NCBI GenBank assembly: GCA_963580285.1
Contig: OY757012.1
Location: 164,722,652-164,786,651, forward strand
DNA length: 64,000 nt
Direction of reading: 5' to 3'
Source: Lucinisca nassula
Taxonomy: Eukaryota; Mollusca; Bivalvia; Lucinida; Lucinidae
The translations under genes and the position numbers were made by a program. The notes under the pieces are model-generated. The model was given only the letters and a program-made list of their open reading frames with translations. It searched no databases and was not told the origin of the DNA. Numbering within the stretch: the stretch's first letter is position 1; every line of letters begins with the position of its first letter. Below are positions 55,171-64,000 of this stretch, piece after piece.

Positions 55171-58100
55171 AGTTCACCTGAGCCAATGGCTCAGGTTGAG
55201 CTATTGTGATCATTCACCGTCCGACGACGTCGGCGTCGTCGTCCGTCCGTCCGTCCGTTTACAATTTCTTTAAACATCATCTCCTCCTAAACCACTGAAC
55301 AGATTCTGACCAAACTTGGCAGAAATGATCCTTATGTGGTCCTCTCTCAAAGTTCAAAGTTGTTCAAAGAATTCAATTCCATGCAGAACTCTGGTTGCCA
55401 TGGCAACGAAAAAAGGAAAATAAGAAAAAAATCTTTAAAAATCTTCTTCTCTGAAACCAGAAGGCCTAGGTCTTTGATATTTGGTATGAAGCTTCATCTA
55501 GTGGACCTCTACCAATATTGTTCAAATTATAGCCCTTGGGCCAAAAATGCCTCCATGCCGTGGCCCACTGTTTTTACATAGGCTTATATAAGGAAAACCT
55601 ATAAAAACCTTCTTATCTGAAACCCAAAAGCCCAGGTCTTTGATATTTGGTATGAAGCTTCATCTAGTGGACCTCTACCAAGATTGTTCAAATTATAGCC
55701 CTGGGACCAAAAGTGGCCTCGTCCCGGGGCACACTGGTTTTATAAAGGCTGATATAAAAATCTTCTTGTCTGAAACCAGAAGGCCCAGGTACTGAACCTC
55801 TACCAAGATTGTTCAAATAATAGCCCTGGAACCAAAAACGCCCCCCCCCCCCCCCCCGCGCCGGGGCCCACTGGTTTTATAAAGGCTGATATAGGGAAAA
55901 TATATAAAATCTTTTTGTCTGAAACCAGAAGACCCAGGTCTTTGATATTTGGTATGAAGCTTCATCTAGTGAACCTCTGCCAAGATTGTTCAAATTATAG
56001 CCCTGGGGCAAAAAACGCCCCCGCACCGGGGCCCACTCGTTTCACATATGCTTATATAGGGAAAACATATAAAAATCTTCTTGTCTGAAACCAGAAGGTC
56101 CATGTCTTTGATATTTAGTATGAAGCTTCATCTAGTGAACCTCTACCAAAAATTGTTCAAATTATAGCCCTGTGGCCAAAAACGCCCCCGCACCGGGGCC
56201 CACTCGTTTTACATAGGCTTATTTAGGGAAAACATATACAAATCTTCTTGTCTGAAACCAGAAGGTCCAGGTCTTTGATATTTAGTAAGAAGCTTCATCT
56301 AGTGAACCTCTACCATGATTTTCAAATTATAGCCTTGAGGCCAAAAACGCCCCCCCCCCCCCCCCCCCCCCCCGCGCCGGGTCCACTGGTTTTATATATG
56401 CTTATATAGGGAACATTTTAAAAATCTTCTTCTCTGAAATCAGAAGGCCAAAGTCTTTGATATTTGGTATGAAGCTCTATCTAGTGGACCTCTACCTAGA
56501 TTGTTCAAATTATAGCCCTGGGGCCAAAAACGACCCTGCCCCGTGGCCAACTGGTTTTACATAGGCTTATATAGGGAAAACCTATAAAAAAAATCTTCTT
56601 CTCTGAAACCAGAAGCCCCAGGTCTTAGATAATTGGTATGAAGCATCATCAAATGGACCTATACCAAGATTGTTCAAATTATAGACCTGGGGCAAATAAT
56701 GCCCCTGCGCCGGGGCCCACTTGTTTTACCTAGGCTTATAAGGGAAAACCTTTAAAAAATTTCTTGCCTGAAACCAGAAGGCCCAGGTCTTTGATATTTG
56801 GTATTAAGCTTCATCTAGTGAATCTCTACCAAGATTGTTCAAATTAATACCCTGAGGCCAATCATGCCCCCATGCCGGGGCCCACTGGTTTAACATAGGA
56901 TAATATAGGGAAAACATATAAAAATCTTCTTCTGTGAAACCAGCTGGTCGAGGTCTTTGATATTTAGTATGAAGCTTCATCTAGTGAACCTGTACCACGA
57001 TTGTTCAAATTATAGCCCTGGGGCTAAAAATGCCCCCTCGCTGGTGTTCACTGGTTTTACATAAGCTTATATTAGGAAAACCTTTAAAAATCTTATTGTC
57101 TGAAACCAGAAAGCTCAGGTCTTTTGATACTTTATATGAAGCTTCATTTAGTGGACCTCTTCCAAGATTGTTCAAATTATAGCCCTGTGGCCAAAAATGC
57201 TCCCGCGCCGGGGCCCACTGGTTTTACATAGGCTTATAGAGGGAAAACCTTTAACAATCTTCTTATGTGAAACCAGAAGGCCCAGGTCTTTGATATTTGG
57301 TTTGAAGCTTCATCTAATGGACCTTAACCATGATCGTTCCAATCAGCGTGAATATTCTGAGAAATCAAAAATAAATTATTAGTTTAGACTCAAATTCTAG
57401 ACAGGTTTTTAATTATTTGGACCTCATTTTTTTTATTTATATCAGTCTTTGAATCGACTGCCTATTCGAAATTCGCTATTCCTCTGGCTTTCGTTGCCGG
57501 ATCATAACAGGGTGACTGATGAGGCTTTATTAGCCGAAACTACGTAGTATGACCCATCTTTTTTCTTATTAATATTTTCATTGCTCTTAAAGGAACTCTT
57601 TTTTTTAAATTTTATTTGCCTTCACTGCAGCTGGTGTTGTGCCGTGTGGCGGCCGTAAAACGTCTCCCCGTACATCAACCATAGTGCAGTTTATATTTTA
57701 CTTTTGGTCCTTTGAGATCAGCGTGAATATTCTGAGAAATCAGAAATAAATTATTAGTTAAGACTCAAATTCTAGACAGGTTTTTAATTATTTGGACCTC
57801 ATTTTTTTATTTATATCAGTCTTTGAATCGACTGCCTATTCGAAATTCGCTAAATTGCAGTATGCTTCCTCTGGCTTTCTGCTGGATCATTACAGGGTCA
57901 CTGATGAGGCTTTATTAGCCGAAACTACGTAGTATGACTCATCTTCCTTCTTATGAATATTTTCATTGCTCTTAAAGGAACTCTTTTTTTAATTTTATTT
58001 GCCTTCACTGCAGCTGGTGTTGTGCCGTGTGGCGGTCGTAAAACGTCTCCCCGTACATCAACCATAGTGCAGTTTATATTTTACTTTTGGTCCTTTGAGA

Positions 58101-58588
58101 TGAGCGTGAATATTCTGAGAAATCAGAAATAAATTATTAGTTTAGACTCAAATTCTAGACAGGTTTTTAATTATTTGGACCTCATTTTTTTTATTTATAT
58201 CAGTCTTTGGATCGACTGCTTATTCGAAATTCGCTAAATTGCAGTATGCTTCCTCTGGCTTTCGTTGCCGGATCATTACAGGGTCACTGATGAGGCTTTA
58301 TTAGCCGAAACTACGTAGTATGACCCATCTTCTTTCTTATGAATATTTTCATTGCTCTTAAAGGAACTCTTTTTTTAATTTTATTATAAAGAGAAAACTT
58401 TTGAAAAATCTTATTGTTCAAAACCAGAAGCCCGATGCCTTTTATATTCGATGTTTAGCTTCATTCAGAGGACCTCTGCTTAGGTTGTTCAAATTGTAGA
58501 CCTGGGTCCAAAAATTGCACCGCCCTGGGGCCTACATGTGAATCTCTTAGCTCAGGTGAGCGATATAGGACCATTATGGTCCTCTTGG
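55171..58588 (+). mobile_element. Pearl-like element with an array of about 163 bp and a foreign tandem inside
   Basis: The head AGTTCACCTGAGCCAATGGC with TCAGGTTGAGCT forms a terminal stem, followed by 'cgacgtcggcgtcgtcgtccgtccg', a leader and units of about 160-166 bp. Each unit has 'aaaccagaaggcccaggtctttgatatttgg', 'gaagcttcatctagtggacctc' and 'gttcaaattatagccctgg' in parts. The tail is 'tagctcaggtgagcgatatagg'. Between 57343 and 58380 the array is replaced by a three-copy tandem of an unrelated unit. C runs at 55840-55857 and 56349-56373. Confidence 0.8.
57343..58380 (+). repeat. Tandem of about 375-bp units containing the family K module
   Basis: The start block GCGTGAATATTCTGAGAAATC recurs (in parts) at about 57349, 57722 and 58103. 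Each unit holds 'agactcaaattctagacagg', 'ttattagccgaaactacgta' and 'gaacctctttttt'-like ends. Two units also hold the 'gctggtgttgtgccgtgtggcgg' module shared with 37.3, 40.3 and 49.9 kb. Confidence 0.85.
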
Positions 58589-58592
58589 TTAA

Positions 58593-58728
58593 ACCATTGC
58601 GGTTTCTTTGGGTGGTAGGCCTTGAGATGTCAGTTTATCTCAGTGTCGGGTAAAAGTCCCTCAAAATCGAAAGCAACCTCCAAATATCCTAAATGGTATT
58701 GCCTGGGAAGTAAAAACTATTGACAAAC
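58593..58728 (+). mobile_element. SINE family M, 3' half
   Basis: 'ccattgcggtttctttgggtgg', 'gccttgagatgtcag', 'cagtgtcgggtaaaagtccc', 'aaagcaacctccaaatatcc'. The tail is degraded to 'ttgcctgggaagtaaaaac'. Confidence 0.7.
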
Positions 58729-60187
58729 AAATCTTAGCTATCACCACAGTTAATATGGCTGTCATCTTAGTAGCACAGCTATCATCACAGGAAGAACGAC
58801 TGTCAACTGAGTCATTTATGTCTACACGGGTAAGTTTCACACCTATCACCACAGGTAATGAGGCTGTTACCTGAGTTATACGACTGTCACCACAGGTTGA
58901 ATTGCCAGGTAGAATGGCTATCACAACTGATGCCGCACACAGCTTTTACCCTTAATATTTTGGCTTGTATGGCTTTGAACTTATTCTCACAGATATCACC
59001 ACAGGTAATATGGCGATCACCTAAGTTTCACTGCTATCACCACATGTAGTATGGCTAACTCTTAAGTTTTACAACTGTCACCACGGGTTGTTAATCAATG
59101 ACCTCTGTCTCACAAAAGTCACAATAAGTAGTATGGTTACAAGAGTTTCACAACTATCAACAAGGTCAATATTGGTATCACCCGAATTTTATAGCTATCA
59201 CCACAACACCGCAGTTAATATGGCTATCACCTCAGTTTCACAGCTGTCACCACATATATTATAGCACTCACTTCAGTTTCACCGCTGTCACTATAGGTAT
59301 TATGATTATCACCTTAGTTTCACAGCTATCACCACAATATGGCTAACACCCGACTTTCTCAGCTTTCCTTCACAGCAGGTAATATGGCTATCACCAGAAT
59401 ATTCACATATAACACCAAAGGTTATTTCGCTATCATCTCAGGTTAACATCTGTCACCATAGGTAATAATTATAGCAATCAACTATGCTTCACAATTGTCA
59501 CAACAGGCAGTATGATTATCGGACGAGTTTCAAAGCTATCACTGCAGGTAACATGGCTATCACCTCAGTTTGACAGCTGTCACCACAGTTAAAATTGTTT
59601 TCAACAGAGTTTCACAGCTATCACCATAGGTAATATGGCTATCACCTCCGTTTCATAGCGGTCATCTCAGGAAATATGGCTATCGCCCGAGCTTCACAAC
59701 AAGAAATATGACTATCACCTGATTTTCACAGCTATCATCGCAGGTAATACGGTTCTTGCCTGTATTTTACAGCTGTCAACAATACAGCAATCGCCTCTGT
59801 TTCATAGCTATTACTAAATCGAGTATGGATATCACCTGAGTTTCTCAGCTGTCACCACAGGTAGTAAGGCTATCATCTGAGCAGGTAATATGACTTTAAC
59901 AGCTACCACCACAGGTAATATGGCTGCCACCTCAGTTTCATATCTTTCACCTCAGGCAATATGGCTGTCACCTGTATTTCACAAGAAGTAGTATGACTAT
60001 CATCTGATTTTTACACCTGCCATTATTGGTAATATACATATCACCTCGGTTTAGCAGCTGTCACCACAGGTAATGCAGCAGTCACCTCTATCACCGCAGG
60101 CTATATAGGGCCACCACCTGAATAACAGTTGCCACTATATATAATATGGCTATCACCTCAGTTTCACAGCTGCCAGTCCAGGTAATA

Positions 60188-60722
60188 AAGCAGAAGTGGA
60201 GGCAATGATCAGGAATCGATACAATTAACCCACAGCTCCCATCAGAGACACCAAAGAGAAAGAAACACAAACATGAAACAACAGACCCCAATGGAAACAT
60301 CAACAGCGGAAAACCAAAAGGACAGATACTTTCCCACAAAATGGCCAATAGGCTATCCAAAATAAAATAATATGAGCGACGCAAACACCCAAAAACAGTT
60401 CATAACAAAAATAAACCGCGACAGAAGAATTGGAAAGGTCAGCGGAAACGAATTCCACTTGGGTGTGTGTGTGTGGGGGGGGGGGGGGGGGGGTTGGGGG
60501 GGGGCTTAAATCGATTTTACGTGGTCACAATACTCGCCCTTTCGTCGCGATTTACACAAATAATTTGTTCAGCCCGCATGAAGGCCTCCTTACTCATCAG
60601 TGCAACATCTCTGTGAACACAAAAACTCAAACAACCATTGAGATGAAACAACGGTGAGGACTCGAAAGCAATAAACCAATGAAATGCCGGAGCAAAAGAA
60701 AACCAACAGTTAGACTCCGGGG
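60188..60722 (-). mobile_element. 3' fragment of the RT retroelement in the 41-bp satellite
   Basis: Minus-strand match to about 39430-39945, starting AGAAGTGGAGGCAATGATCA and ending 'caacagttagactccgg'. It contains a long G run (60474-60505). Confidence 0.85.
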
Positions 60723-60814
60723 TAAGGCTTTCAAATTAGTCTTATAGATATCGCCACGGGTAATATGGCTATCTCCTGAGTTTCCAGTTTTACAGCTGTC
60801 AACACATGTGATGT

Positions 60815-61185
60815 GACTTTATGCGGACTTTAACAATAATTTGTCTAAACCATAAAAGAACCAAGGACGAGGATTGAGGCCATGTAAAATCGATTTAAGC
60901 CCCCGAGTGGAATACTTTTTGCTGACCATTCCAAGGCGGTTCTTGTGTTGTGGTTTATTATTGTTACAGTGCGTCTTTGCATGTATGTATTGCTTATGTC
61001 TTTTTATTTTCGATCGCTGTTTGGCCATTTTTTGTGGAAAGTAAATGTCCTTTTGGCTATCCGCTTGTGGTGTTTTCATTAGGGTTTAGTTATTTCAATT
61101 TCGTATTTTTTCCCATTGTTGTCTCTGTTAGGAGATTAGGGGTAATTGAATCCATTCCTGATCATTGTCTTCACCTCTATTTTTA
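60815..61185 (+). mobile_element. 3' fragment of the RT retroelement, opposite orientation
   Basis: Plus-strand match to about 39590-39945 ('atgcggactttaacaa', 'gacgaggattgaggccatg', 'ttccaaggcggttcttg', 'ttcctgatcattgtcttcacctc'). It lies about 90 bp from the inverted copy at 60188-60722. Confidence 0.82.
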
Positions 61186-62049
61186 AACCCTGTTTCACAG
61201 CTATCACCAAAGGTGGTATGACAAACACCTCAGTTTCACAATTGTCACCTCAGGTTATTAAGCAATGACCTCCGTTTCACAAATGTCAGAACAGGTAGTT
61301 TGTTTATCACCAGAGTTTCACAGCTTTCAGCAGATAATATCGCCATTACCTCAGTTTCTTAGCTATCATCACATCACCACAGGTAATATGGCTATCACAT
61401 CAATTTCACAGCTGTCATAACATAATATATAGCAATCATTTTACCATGTACGGTAGTATGGCTGTCGCCTTAGTTTCACAGCTATCACCACAAGTAATAT
61501 GGTATCATCTGAATTTCTCAGCTTTCCTTCACAGCAGGTAGTATGGTTATCACCTGACTTTAACATCTGTCACCAAAGATCATATCGCTATCACCTCAGA
61601 CTGACAGCTGTCACCACAAGTAATACAGCCATCCACTATGTTTCACACTTGTCACAACAGGTAGAATGGTTATCAACTGAGTTTCACAGCTATCACGACA
61701 GGTAACATGGCTGTCACCTCAGTTTGACAGCTGTAACCACAGGTTATATTGCTATCAACTGAGTTTCACAGCTATCACCAGAGCTAATATGGATATCACC
61801 TCCATTTCACAGCTGTCACCACAGGAATTATAGCTATCATCTGAGCTGCCCACAAAACATAATCACCTGAATTTCAGAGCTATCATTACAGATAATACGG
61901 CTGTCATCTTGGTTAACAGCTGTCACAACAGGTAATACAACAATCACCTCTGTTTCACAACAGTCACTAAAACTCGTACGGTTAAGGCCATTTTTTCCCA
62001 GCTGTCACCACAGGTAGTAATGCTATCACATGAGTACACAGGTTTTTGC

Positions 62050-62308
62050 TTTCATTGATTGCAGTTTAATGGCCCAGTCAACACTATGTATTTTTTGAGC
62101 TTGTCAGTTTCCTGGGCTGTCTTGTACATAAGTGGTTAACCAGTAAAGTGTACATTCTTTCGCCAGAAACTGACAACTGCCCTTCTTGAATCAGCGGAAG
62201 GGAAAGAGCGATGATAGAAACGATTTCATGATCATTCTCCACGAAAAAATACTGCCAACCCCGGCAAGTATTGAATCCGCGTACTTCTGATCACCAGTCA
62301 GAGGCATC
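62050..62308 (-). mobile_element. tRNA-derived SINE (family B)
   Basis: Minus strand: tail 'gtttaatggcccagtcaacac', 'agtggttaaccagtaaagtg', 'cccttcttgaatcagcgg', 'atgatcattctccacg', 'ccaaccccggcaagtattgaatcc' (B-box region) and 'gatcaccagtcagagg'. Confidence 0.82.
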
Positions 62309-63714
62309 ACCGCCGGTAATATGGCTATAACCTCAGTTTTACAGCTACCGCCACAGGTAATATGGTTGTCACCTCAGTTTCGCATTTTACACCTCAGATC
62401 ATATGGTTATCACCTGAGTTTCACAAGAAGCAGTATGACTATCATCTGTAATATGCCTGTCACCTCGGTTTGACAGCTGCCACAGGTAATACAGCAATCA
62501 AGTCTGTTTCACAGATATTCCCATAGCTTGTTTGGCTATCCCCTTAGCTTGACAGCTATCACTACAGGCTATATGGCCATCACCTGAGTAGTATGGTAAT
62601 CACCAGAGTTTAACAGCCATCGCCAAAGGTAATATCGCCATCACCTCAGTTTTACAGCTGTCACCATATATTATATAGCAATCGTTTAACTATAGGTAGT
62701 ATGGCTATCATTTTAGTTTCACAGCTATCACAAGTAATATGGCTATCACCTGACTTTCTCGGCTTTCCTTCACAAAAGTTAGATTGCTATCACCTCAGTT
62801 TGACAGTCGTTACCGCAGATAATATAGCAGTCAACTATGATACATACTTGTCAAACAGTTAGTATGGTTATCACCCGAGTTTCAGAGTTATCTCTACAGG
62901 TAACAACGATATCCCCTCAGGTTATATTGCTATCATCTGGGTTCCATAGCTATAAAAGTATGTAATATGGCTATCACCTCCATTTCACAGCTGTCACCTC
63001 AGGAAATATGGCTATCACTTGAGCTTCACAACAAGAAATAGGACTATGACTTGAATTTCGCAGCTATAATCACAAGTAAAACGGTTATGACATCGGCTGA
63101 CAACTGTCACAAGAGGTATTTGCAGAAATCACATCTGTTTTACAACTGTCGCTACAACTAGTATGGTTATCACCTGGCTTCATTGCTATCACAGAAGGTA
63201 ATGTGGCTATAACCTCAATTTTACAGCTACCACCACAGGTAATATGGCTGTCACCTCAGCTTCACATATTTCGCCTGAGTTTCACTATGCTTAGTATAAC
63301 TATCATCTGAATTCCACAACTATCAGTATAGGTAATATGCCTATCGCTTCGGCTTGACATCTGTCACCACCGGTAGTACAGCTGTCACCTCTGTTTCACA
63401 GCTGTTACCAGAGTTAGTATGGCTATACCCATAGTTTCCAGTTATCGCCACAGTTTATATGGCCATTACTTGAGTAACAGTTGCACAAATATGTAATAAA
63501 GCTATCAACTAAGTTTCACAGTCTATCACCTGAATTTCACAACTATCTCCAAAGGTATTATGGCTATCACCTTAATTTGACAGCTGTCAACACAGTCTTT
63601 CACCTACATTTTATAGCTATCACCACAGGTAATATGGCTATCACCACGGGTAGTATGGCTATCATCGCATATCTGCTAACTTGTTGTAAGTTGTTGTTTA
63701 GTGTTTTCTAATGG

Positions 63715-63870
63715 TCTGATCACCCCATATGGGGAAGAGAGGGCTGATTGTTCCGTTTCATAAACACTCGTATTTTCTTGTTTTGTGTATGTTTCCTCTT
63801 CCTGTCGTGAGTGGGCTGTGTCTTGTGACTGTGGCGCTCCCTGGGTCTTTCTTTTAAATTTTCACAGCTG
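63715..63870. other. Unclassified segment before the last RT copy
   Basis: A non-satellite sequence with CCCCATATGGGG (palindrome) and 'tgtttcctcttcctgtcgtg'. It is not seen elsewhere in the window. Confidence 0.4.
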
Positions 63871-63888
63871 TCGCTAAAGATAGTATTT

Positions 63889-64000
63889 AGCACCCAATTT
63901 CGTAAAATCATTCTTCGATATAAAAAGATAGGGTACAACATGGATAATATACGACAGACTGCATGCATGGTAGTCAACCCAATCACAGTTGGCAACTTTG
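63889..64000 (+). pseudogene. RT C-terminal fragment, second copy, cut by window end
   Basis: The plus-strand frame STQFRKIILRYKKIGYNMDN then IRQTACMVV matches the RT ORF at 39213-39325 with few changes (IGYNMDI becomes IGYNMDN). It is 5'-truncated deeper than the 38696 copy and follows satellite sequence directly. It continues beyond the window. Confidence 0.85.

Larger units (their letters stand above)
58735..63690. repeat. Satellite of about 41 bp (two related half-units)
   Basis: The consensus alternates AATATGGCTATCACCTCAGT and TTCACAGCTGTCACCACAGG half-units. The half-units resemble each other and the 21-bp unit of the upstream arrays, sharing the (A)CAGCTGTCACC core. Markers such as TTTCCTTCACA recur at 59363, 61523 and 62764, so it has a larger repeat order of about 1 kb once insertions are removed. 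It is interrupted by RT fragments (60188-60722, 60815-61185) and a SINE (62050-62308). Confidence 0.9.

Overview
This is a eukaryotic genomic window, almost certainly from a bivalve mollusc. The reasons are the metazoan gene structure, tRNA-headed SINEs with C+A-rich tails, tandem-array elements with short terminal hairpins of the kind reported as 'pearl' in bivalves, and a clade of Penelope-like retroelement relics. The species cannot be fixed from the sequence. The window is mostly repeats, and one host gene is identified with confidence.

Layout. 1-11.5 kb: repeat-dense flank, with a decayed TIR element (1917-5341) split by a pearl-like array element, several MITEs and SINEs, and short hairpin repeats. 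11.5-22.1 kb, minus strand: an SLC52-family riboflavin transporter in two coding exons (20869-22059 and 11545-11742). The 9.1-kb intron between them is filled with nested mobile elements, locally three insertions deep. 22.2-25.1 kb: more pearl-like sequence, two tRNA-like SINEs and a short unique stretch that could hold the SLC52 promoter. 25.1-29.7 kb: very A+T-rich arrays of GATATC palindromes. 29.7-40.9 kb and 48.8-50.6 kb: a diverged 21-bp minisatellite with CAGCTG and TGACTCA cores, arranged in larger duplications and one local inversion. 40.9-48.8 kb and 51-58.6 kb: pearl-like elements with different internal monomers, SINEs and retroelement 3' fragments. 58.7-63.7 kb: a related satellite with a unit of about 41 bp.

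Coding remnants of retroelements are an RT C-terminal ORF (38696-39385, ending in a fused SINE-RT insertion with an 11-bp target duplication), a GIY-YIG nuclease fragment (about 50731-51085) and a second RT copy running off the window end. Two possible plus-strand exons of an unrecognised gene (42168-42214 and 53495-53549) have good splice context but no protein identity.

Most short ORFs are by-products of the arrays. A 21-bp unit keeps one frame open and gives strings of MTHTAVT-like heptads, and pearl-like monomers give repetitive ORFs. The most informative signals are structural: the fused SINE-RT insertion and a SINE insertion that can each be compared with an unfilled paralogous site inside the window, a perfect 36-bp-arm hairpin in decayed surroundings, and a shared 21-bp spacing in sequence-unrelated arrays.
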